Of a DNA stretch of 64,000 nt, positions 33,038-39,472 are shown piece by piece (the first letter of the stretch is position 1; each line of letters starts with the position of its first letter). The stretch comes from Salinimicrobium profundisediminis (GTDB lineage: Bacteria > Bacteroidota > Bacteroidia > Flavobacteriales > Flavobacteriaceae). The DNA lies in assembly GCF_026241755.1 (NCBI RefSeq), contig NZ_JAPJDA010000006.1:8454-72453 (forward strand), read 5' to 3'. The notes beneath the pieces are model-generated. The model worked only from the letters and a program-made list of their open reading frames with translations, was not told the origin of the DNA and ran no database searches. The position numbers and the translations under genes were made by a program.

Positions 33038-33676
33038 TTGAAAAATGAACTACATAATGTCCTTTCAGGAAAGAGCGAAGTTAGGTTTGGAAAACTTATC
33101 CAGGCAATCGCCAATTACCTTAAAGATGGCGCGCAAACAAGCTCAACTTCTCAGAACAACAAGTACTACAAAAAAGAAGAAACAAAGAAATTAATAAAAT
33201 ATATTTCTGAGAATAATCTTTGGATCGATATCGACACATCGCAATATGTTAGTGAAGGAGCTGAACAGAAAGTCTATTTAAAAGATACCGAGAAGGTTCT
33301 AAAATTAAACGATAGCATTTACTATACTTCCTGGAAAGATTATTTTTATAATCTCCTCCTACATAACTACTTTTTTCCAGACACGGCATATAATTTAAAA
33401 GGGTTTACAACCGATAATAATATTCTGTATGCAGTAGTAGAACAATCTTTCGTGTCAATTACTGAAAGGACAGATCTTGCTCAAGTTAAAGCATTTTTAA
33501 CTCTAAATGGGTTTGAAAATAATCGCAACAACGACTATTTCAATCCTCAATTGGGTATCATTTTAGAGGATTTACATGACGAGAATGTCTTAACCAAAAA
33601 TGATATTCTATATTTTATTGACACGGTCTTTTACTTAACTGAATCCTTTTGGAGTGCTGAAAATTTCAATAGTTAA
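33038..33676 (+). CDS. Polyvalent-type protein kinase-like protein (free-standing)
   Basis: 212 residues from TTG 33038 (TTG 33020 adds six). The first ~45 residues (LHNVLSGKSEVRFGKLIQAI) are the usual lead-in of the Kinase-PolyVal family. The kinase-like core has a short glycine-poor loop SEGAEQKVYLKD, a VLKL Lys, a hinge near YAVVEQSFV, the catalytic loop LEDLHDENVL (DxHxxN, as in aminoglycoside phosphotransferases) and metal-binding FID. The family is best known from polyvalent proteins of phages and conjugative elements. Here it stands alone, on the opposite strand to the sialic-acid genes, in a repeat-rich gap. Substrate unknown. Confidence 0.75.
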   Translation: MKNELHNVLSGKSEVRFGKLIQAIANYLKDGAQTSSTSQNNKYYKKEETKKLIKYISENNLWIDIDTSQYVSEGAEQKVYLKDTEKVLKLNDSIYYTSWKDYFYNLLLHNYFFPDTAYNLKGFTTDNNILYAVVEQSFVSITERTDLAQVKAFLTLNGFENNRNNDYFNPQLGIILEDLHDENVLTKNDILYFIDTVFYLTESFWSAENFNS

Positions 33677-33765
33677 AAAACTAACCTTCAGCAGGTAAGC
33701 AAAAACGAACTCAGGAACTTTCTCTACCGACTCTCGACTACCGTCTAAAGATTGTTCACAATAAA

Positions 33766-33810
33766 CCGTTTTTGGTTTTACCCCTCATCCTAAAGAGAGC
33801 CCAAAAACGG
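33766..33810. repeat. CCGTTTTTGG hairpin repeat, copy 2
   Basis: Perfect 10-bp arms CCGTTTTTGG (33766-33775) and CCAAAAACGG (33801-33810) around TTTTACCCCTCATCCTAAAG, matching copy 1 at 29932-29996. Heptamer-like ACTACCGACTCTCGACTACC text lies on either side (about 33715-33860). Confidence 0.8.
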
Positions 33811-33872
33811 AATCAGGAACTTACACTACCGACTCCCGACCACCGTCTAAAGACTTTTCCAGAAACAACAAA

Positions 33873-34868
33873 CTACTCAAGGTCCTCCTCCTGTAAGAAC
33901 TCCCACTGCACCAAATTTCTGCTCAAATTTTTCCCGATCACCTCCCTAAAATTTGAAGCGTCGATTCCAAAACCTTTTGGCTTTTTAGACTCCAGGTCTT
34001 CAAAACTAAGGATATGTCCTGCGGGGAGATCTTTGTTTACAGCAAGGGATTTTTCGAAGATATTTTTAAGATCGCTAAAGGAGCTATTGTCCGATTTATC
34101 TACAGGGTGTTGCTGCGCCAGTGAAATGTTTTTTACTGCGGAAACTAATTGCTTTATTTCATCAATTTCTAAAGAAGAAGATGCATCGGGGCCAAACATT
34201 TGCCGGTTGAATACAGCATGAAACTCCAGAATCTCAGCTCCTAGTGCGGTGGCAGCAATGCAGGTTTCTATGCGAGCTGAATGATCCGAATATCCTACTG
34301 TGACTCCGTATCGCTCCTTTAACTGCTGAATCACATTAAGCCCATAATTTTCGGTACGGGTAGGGTAGGAGGTAGTGCACTGGAGGATGGAAAAATCCAC
34401 ATTCAGGTCTTTAAGGAAATCTGCAGTTTTATCCAGCTCTTCAAAAGAACTCATTCCTGAAGAAAGGATCATTGGCTTTTTAGTAGCAGCGATCTTTTGC
34501 AGCAGCAGAAAATTATTGACCTCGCCCGATCCAATCTTGTATCTTTTTAGATCAAGCTCCTCCAGCAGGTCCACTGCTGCATTGCTAAACGGCGAAGCCA
34601 TGAATTCCACCCCCGCTTCTTCACAATGGGTCTTTAATTCCTGCCATTGTTGAAGGGAAAATTCCATGCGTTTCCAATAGTCAAACCGGATTTTATCCTG
34701 AGTAGAAAATTTCACTCTGAAAGGCTCATGTACGCTGCTTTCAGCTTCGGCAATATGCACCTGGAATTTTACGGCATCGACGCCGGTTTTCGCCAGGGCG
34801 TCTATATAGGAGTGGGCGATCCCGAGGCTGCCCTCATGGGCTTGTGCTATTTCTGCTATGATGAACAT
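33873..34868 (-). CDS. neuB: N-acetylneuraminate (nonulosonate) synthase
   Basis: 331 residues. Condenses phosphoenolpyruvate with ManNAc (or a related 6-deoxy sugar) to a nine-carbon acid. TIM-barrel NeuB domain: IAEIAQAHEGSLGIAHSYID, VDAVKFQVHIAEAE, EFMASPFSNAAVDLLEEL, YKIGSGEVNN, LSSGMSSFEELDKT, LQCTTSYPT and GYSDHSARIE; a C-terminal SAF (antifreeze-like) domain begins near residue 275 (LAVNKDLPAGHILSFEDLES). Same strand as neuC and neuA, but separated from neuC by the divergent kinase-like gene and repeats. Confidence 0.94.
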   Translation of the reverse strand: MFIIAEIAQAHEGSLGIAHSYIDALAKTGVDAVKFQVHIAEAESSVHEPFRVKFSTQDKIRFDYWKRMEFSLQQWQELKTHCEEAGVEFMASPFSNAAVDLLEELDLKRYKIGSGEVNNFLLLQKIAATKKPMILSSGMSSFEELDKTADFLKDLNVDFSILQCTTSYPTRTENYGLNVIQQLKERYGVTVGYSDHSARIETCIAATALGAEILEFHAVFNRQMFGPDASSSLEIDEIKQLVSAVKNISLAQQHPVDKSDNSSFSDLKNIFEKSLAVNKDLPAGHILSFEDLESKKPKGFGIDASNFREVIGKNLSRNLVQWEFLQEEDLE

Positions 34869-35012
34869 GTTGTTTTCAGTTCTCGGTTGTCGGTTCTCGG
34901 TGCCAGTTGCTAATTGCTAGTTGCTAGTTGCCGATTTGTTTAAAGGCTAAAGTAGTGAAAATGTAATTCAGGACAACCTACCGACTACCGCCTCTGGCCT
35001 AAAGACTCCCCA
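34869..35012. repeat. Heptanucleotide repeat tract between neuB and the AONS-GNAT gene
   Basis: GTTCTCGGTTGTCGGTTCTC then TTGCTAATTGCTAGTTGC show 7-bp periodicity; a short non-repeat core separates it from a CTACCGACTACCGCCTCTGG tract. Confidence 0.75.
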
Positions 35013-37418
35013 CTAATCCTTCCTCATCCATTCCAGGGCTTCAAGAGCAAAATTGTCACGGGCCTGAATATAGGCGCAGCGGTCATGGATTTGCGCCCCT
35101 ACCTTGCGTTTTTCAAATCCGGCAGTCAAACCAAAATCGATCCTGCGCGTTCCTAACTCTTTCGCCCGGAGGATGGTTTGGTATAACAGCTGCCTGTAGA
35201 CATTGTATTCCCGCGAAAATTCGTAATCCATACCCACGACTGCAGGCGTATAAATATTCGCGGAATTTTTATAACAAAACATCACCCCCACCTGCTGCAT
35301 TCCTTTCTTCTTTAAATAAAGCAAAATAAATTCCCATTGTGGCGCTTCATTCATGTGCTTAAAAAGGGAATAAGGATAGTTAAATGTGTTGAGGCCAAAA
35401 TTATTTTCCTTGACTGCAAGGTAAAGTTCATAGCTCTTTTCTAATTCATTGTTAGTTAAGTTTACGAGGTGCCTTACATAAAATTCATCTTTGAAATTCT
35501 CTATCTCTTTTCTAAAGTGCCTGCGAGAACTTTTACTCAAAGTTGCGAGGTAAGAAGTTTCATCTACCCAATCAAAATTGGAGTAAGATGCAGCTTCGGG
35601 CATAGCTAATTGTAAGAATCCTTTGTTGTGAAGAAAAGATTTTATCTCTGCGTTTTTTGGATGGAAATCCCGGAGAATCAAATACTGTGGTTTTAGTTTT
35701 TTCTCGATTGTTTCCAGTTGCTCCAACAATAGGTTAAAGGCTTCTTTCCATTTGGGATGGTCGTAATTTAGATATAAATGTTCCCCTTCAGTGATCATGG
35801 AACCCATACAAAGACAGGTGCTAATGTGGTAATATGGTTCGGTTTTCCTAACTTTTTCGAGTCTTTTTGAAACAGATTCGGGAGCCAGCATATCTTCCTT
35901 CCATAAACTATAGGTGAAGAAGGTGGATAATATACATTCTCCCTTGTCATCCCTTACCAGAAAGTAATAGAAAATGAAGTTTTCCTCAGGGGGGTCATTA
36001 TCTTGGAAAATTTCCTCCATTGCTTTAAGACCTTTCCAATCATAAAAACTTTGACCTCCCACAGTACTGTTCCACAGCTCGGGATCTATTTGTTCTATTG
36101 ATTTAAAACATTCAATGGTAAGTGCAGATTTTATCGTAGAAACTTCTAAAACTTTATTTGACCTGCCAAAGGCAAAATTGATCCGTTCTAAGTTGGTATT
36201 TGTGTCTTCAAGGGCCTTTGGAAAATGATATTCCAAAGCTTCCACCAGGCCTTTAATCTCTTCTTTTTGATTATGTCTGGATATGGTAATTCTAAGTCCC
36301 GTATTTTTCACCGGGACAGCGGGAAAAATTCCGGTGTTTACATAGAACCCACTTCTCATGAGACGATTCACCAGGTTAAATCCGGTCTCGGGCATTCCTG
36401 CTCCAATATAGAATACAGGTGAATCATTGATCGTTATTAAAGGGAGATTGGTTTGCAGCAAAAGTTCATTGAAGTAGTTGATACGTTCCAAAAGCTCTTC
36501 CTGCAAAGTATAGATTTCCGGACTTATATGAATTATTGCAGAGGCTATCGCGGCTGCAACCGATGCAGGTTCCAATTGAACGGAAAAGGTTAGAGGTCCT
36601 CCAAAATTTTTAATCTTTTGGTGGATCTTTTTATCGGTACATGCCATCACGGCACCGCTGGCGCCAAAGGTTTTACTAAGGGTTCCAAAGAGAACTACTT
36701 TTTCTGGCAGCTCTTCTAAAACACTCATTACATAGCCACTACCGTGTTTCCCTTTCCAGCTCATGCCGTGAACATCATCAAAATAGATATGAAGTTGATC
36801 ATATTTCTTACAAAGCAGCATAAGCTCTTTAACAGGAGCAAAGTCCCCATACATTGAGTATACCCCATCTGCCATGTACCATATCTTATTACATCTGGAT
36901 TGCAACTTTTTTATTTTGTCTTCGAGCATTTCCAGGTTGTTGTGGCGAATCATTTCTACGGGAACCGAACGCAGCTTCAAAGGATTCACAGCCCCTTGCA
37001 CACTCCAGTGTACCTGGTGGTCCAGGATCACTCCATCCCCGTCACCAACAATTGAAGGGATTACTCCCAGGTGCCCCAGGCTACTGTTCTTCGTTATTAC
37101 CACCGGACTATTGTAGATATCTCCCATTAAAGATTCCAGATGGGCATAGAGGGGATGGGAGACGTAGGACTTGGAAAGCGGAAATTGGGTGCCGTACGCT
37201 TCAACGGCGCGAATTGCTGCCTGCTTTAAGCGCCTGTCCTGCTCTAATCCAAGATATCCGGTGGTACCAAAGTGGAAAAGCTTTTTTCCTTTAATCTGGA
37301 TCTGCCTGCCATCAAAATGTTCTCCTTCCGCATATAAATGTAATGCGCCGGACTCTTTAGCATTGGTCATTACCGAAACAACGGTATCAAGAAGATTATT
37401 AGGTTTAATTTTTGCCAT
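35013..37418 (-). CDS. Fused alpha-oxoamine synthase / GNAT (FemAB-like) N-acyltransferase
   Basis: 801 residues. Residues ~1-400 are a PLP-dependent alpha-oxoamine synthase (serine palmitoyltransferase/KBL/BioF type): YLGLEQDRRLKQAAIRAVEA, IYFDDVHGMSWKGKHGSGYV (Asp and His of the PLP site) and VVLFGTLSKTFGASGAVMAC with the Schiff-base Lys249; the end RITISRHNQKEEI is typical. Residues ~430-801 form a GNAT/FemAB-like acyltransferase (SKSSRRHFRKEIENF, YNVYRQLLYQTILRAKELGT, IDFGLTAGFEKRKVGAQ). Such fusions could condense an acyl thioester with an amino acid and then N-acylate the product, as in sphingo- or sulfonolipid assembly. No signal peptide. Downstream gene on its strand is neuB. Product not known. 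Confidence 0.85.
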   Translation of the reverse strand: MAKIKPNNLLDTVVSVMTNAKESGALHLYAEGEHFDGRQIQIKGKKLFHFGTTGYLGLEQDRRLKQAAIRAVEAYGTQFPLSKSYVSHPLYAHLESLMGDIYNSPVVITKNSSLGHLGVIPSIVGDGDGVILDHQVHWSVQGAVNPLKLRSVPVEMIRHNNLEMLEDKIKKLQSRCNKIWYMADGVYSMYGDFAPVKELMLLCKKYDQLHIYFDDVHGMSWKGKHGSGYVMSVLEELPEKVVLFGTLSKTFGASGAVMACTDKKIHQKIKNFGGPLTFSVQLEPASVAAAIASAIIHISPEIYTLQEELLERINYFNELLLQTNLPLITINDSPVFYIGAGMPETGFNLVNRLMRSGFYVNTGIFPAVPVKNTGLRITISRHNQKEEIKGLVEALEYHFPKALEDTNTNLERINFAFGRSNKVLEVSTIKSALTIECFKSIEQIDPELWNSTVGGQSFYDWKGLKAMEEIFQDNDPPEENFIFYYFLVRDDKGECILSTFFTYSLWKEDMLAPESVSKRLEKVRKTEPYYHISTCLCMGSMITEGEHLYLNYDHPKWKEAFNLLLEQLETIEKKLKPQYLILRDFHPKNAEIKSFLHNKGFLQLAMPEAASYSNFDWVDETSYLATLSKSSRRHFRKEIENFKDEFYVRHLVNLTNNELEKSYELYLAVKENNFGLNTFNYPYSLFKHMNEAPQWEFILLYLKKKGMQQVGVMFCYKNSANIYTPAVVGMDYEFSREYNVYRQLLYQTILRAKELGTRRIDFGLTAGFEKRKVGAQIHDRCAYIQARDNFALEALEWMRKD

Positions 37419-37626
37419 GGGTATTTACTTTATTTCCATGAAGCTAAAAAAAGAATCTGGTATTCAATCTGTTAGGTGAATAATATGACTTGTAGGGCTA
37501 ATTCGATTCTTTTAAGGCAAATCTTATGAAATACTTTGCTTTTCGTAAGTTTTTATCCTTTAAAGGCAAATTTCTTCTTTAAAAGCAATAATTTTTTTAA
37601 TTACATTAGGAATGAAATAAGGATAT

Positions 37627-37995
37627 ATGGTTAAAGGACAGGACTTTGCAGACTTCTGGATTGAAGAGGGGATCCTGCATTTCGTCTACAAACCTAATAG
37701 CCTAATAGATCTTGAAGCTGCACGGGCAGTTGTAAAGGAAAGGTTACGTTTTCAAAACGGGATATCTTATCCTATTTTATGTGATATAAGGCTTTTAAAG
37801 ACAGCTAATAAGGCTGCTCGCGAATATCTTGCAGAACAGGGTTGCGTGAATGCTCTTGCCGTAGCCTTGCTAATCGAAAAAGCCTACTCAGGTACTTTAA
37901 GCACAGCTTTTATAAACATAAGTAATCCTTCGGTCCCTACCCGTGAGTTTACTTCGATGCCGGAAGCCTTATGGTTTCTGGACAGCTTTAATTAA
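37627..37995 (+). CDS. DUF7793 / STAS-like small protein
   Basis: 122 residues, cytoplasmic, alternating strands and helices: FWIEEGILHFVYKPNSLIDL, then YPILCDIRLLKTANKAAREY and a C-terminal SMPEALWFLDSF. This is the SpoIIAA/STAS-like layout that I associate with the DUF7793 family of Flavobacteriia. Such proteins may act as small regulatory partners. The gene is 19 bp upstream of the PAS-AraC regulator on the same strand, so they form a two-gene unit; a regulatory link is inference. Confidence 0.7.
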   Translation: MVKGQDFADFWIEEGILHFVYKPNSLIDLEAARAVVKERLRFQNGISYPILCDIRLLKTANKAAREYLAEQGCVNALAVALLIEKAYSGTLSTAFINISNPSVPTREFTSMPEALWFLDSFN

Positions 37996-38014
37996 GTAAT
38001 AAAATCATACAGGT

Positions 38015-38929
38015 ATGTTTACCGCTAATTTTCAAAGTAGGGTACAGGAAATTCTAGATTTTATAGCAGAGATTACTCTGGGAAATTATACATACACCCT
38101 AGCGTTAAGAAACCGTAAAGATGAGCTGGAACAAATTGTTCTTTCGTTAAATACTATGGTTGAAGAGGTTGATACTGCGGTGCATCAAATCAATCATGAG
38201 AAAAGCAAAGAGGTTATTGAGAATGTAATTTTTAATCTCGATCAGGATCTCCATATAATTTCTTATTCTGCCAATGTTGAAGAAATCTTTAAATACCCGA
38301 AGGAGGGTTTGCTAAAAAGACCGATCAAATTGTATTTAAGTGAAGATACTGAGTTACCAGATGATCCCGAACGGCTACTGGATCAAGCCCATGAGAGGCA
38401 TTTTCCTTTTATAGTAGAATTCAGGCATGGCAACGGTTACCACTGGGTGGGGAAGGCTTACCTGCATCCCCTGGTTTCCAACGGTAAAAAAACATACACC
38501 TTATCGGCCTTTAAATCGACCTACTATAACGAAAAATTGAAGAAGGACCTTAGCGGTGACAAAAAAGAAACCGGTTATCCCAGTGAGTACCGTAGTCTGC
38601 TTCTCCGGGAACAACGGCAGTTAACCAGGAGGTTGCACAAATACGTAATGAAAAGACTGGACAGAAAGCTGAAGAGCCTGCCGGTGATTGCCCGGGAAGT
38701 AGGGGGTAGTGCAAGCAAGATCAAAGCCATCTTTAAGCGGGCTTACGGTGATACCATCTACAATTATCACCTGCGTAAGCGCCTGGAGAAGGCGCATTTG
38801 CTATTGCAAAATACCAGCCTGCCTGTAAATGAAATTGCAGAAGAATGTGGTTTTGCCAGCTTCTCGCATTTCTCCAGATCCTTTAAAAAAGAATACGGTG
38901 TAACTCCTTCCCAAATTAGAAAATCCTGA
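38015..38929 (+). CDS. AraC-family regulator with N-terminal HAMP-like and PAS domains
   Basis: 304 residues. An N-terminal helical segment (LDFIAEITLGNYTYTLALRN, then LEQIVLSLNTMVEEV) looks like a HAMP-type linker but there is no membrane helix. Next is a PAS-like domain (about 75-180; IFNLDQDLHIISYSANVEEI, HWVGKAYLHPLV). The C-terminal AraC double helix-turn-helix covers about 205-304: LPVIAREVGGSASKIKAIFK and LPVNEIAEECGFASFSHFSR then FKKEYGVTPSQIRKS. Probably senses a cytoplasmic ligand and controls neighbouring genes, such as the DUF6520 gene just downstream or the convergent susCD/M16 operon; targets are inference. Confidence 0.9.
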   Translation: MFTANFQSRVQEILDFIAEITLGNYTYTLALRNRKDELEQIVLSLNTMVEEVDTAVHQINHEKSKEVIENVIFNLDQDLHIISYSANVEEIFKYPKEGLLKRPIKLYLSEDTELPDDPERLLDQAHERHFPFIVEFRHGNGYHWVGKAYLHPLVSNGKKTYTLSAFKSTYYNEKLKKDLSGDKKETGYPSEYRSLLLREQRQLTRRLHKYVMKRLDRKLKSLPVIAREVGGSASKIKAIFKRAYGDTIYNYHLRKRLEKAHLLLQNTSLPVNEIAEECGFASFSHFSRSFKKEYGVTPSQIRKS

Positions 38930-39089
38930 ACAAAATGACTTCCGGGACTACTTATAAAGCTTCTAAGGCAAGTGACAAAGCCTTTAATTACAGAACTTTA
39001 TCTCATTAAATCATTATTGCGCGATAATGCAGGGGAAGCCTAACCTGTAGAACTCATAGGTATTTGTTTAATGATTAAATAATAATGTG

Positions 39090-39368
39090 ATGAAAAATCT
39101 AAAAATTTTATTACCGATGCTGGCATTTATTTTTGCCATAGGAATGGCCTTTGCCATAGATCACAAAGAAGAACCTGAAGTTCTGGCTCTTGACTATTAT
39201 AAAGTGGGAAGCACATGGTACTCCGTTGCTGAACAGGATTGTGGTATAGGGGAATTTACATGCCGTATCCAATTTGGAGCAAACGGTACTCCGCATGATC
39301 TTTATGAGAACATGGGCGATAAAGACCCCAAGCCTAGTGGGACACCGGATATAATTGTACTTCCATAG
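39090..39368 (+). CDS. DUF6520 family small secreted protein
   Basis: 92 residues. Signal peptide MKNLKILLPMLAFIFAIGMA then FAIDHKEEP; the mature part of about 70 residues has two cysteines spaced C-x6-C (CGIGEFTC) and no hydrophobic helix. The signal-peptide wording and the DYYKVGSTWY segment match the DUF6520 family of Flavobacteriia. ATG 39090 is preferred to the GTG one codon earlier. It follows the PAS-AraC gene by 160 bp and converges on the M16 peptidase gene, with a strong shared hairpin terminator between. Role unknown; a secreted peptide or peptide precursor is one possibility. Confidence 0.75.
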   Translation: MKNLKILLPMLAFIFAIGMAFAIDHKEEPEVLALDYYKVGSTWYSVAEQDCGIGEFTCRIQFGANGTPHDLYENMGDKDPKPSGTPDIIVLP

Positions 39369-39400
39369 CCGGGAAAGTTGGGTTAGTTATTTTTAATGCT

Positions 39401-39439
39401 GAAGATATTACCTCAGATCTTCTCTGAGGTGATATCTTC
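39401..39439. terminator. Bidirectional terminator between DUF6520 and M16 genes
   Basis: 17-bp arms GAAGATATTACCTCAGA and TCTGAGGTGATATCTTC (one G-T wobble) around a TCTTC loop, in the 104-bp gap between two convergent genes. Confidence 0.8.
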
Positions 39440-39472
39440 AATTTGCAGTACTTGTCCTGAAATAAACTTTTA

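Noticed and set aside
30085-34868. Legionaminic or pseudaminic acid pathway
   Set aside because: Only the three common enzymes (hydrolysing epimerase, synthase, CMP-transferase) are present; no 4,6-dehydratase, aminotransferase or acetyltransferase specific to those sugars is in the window. Not excluded for the whole genome.
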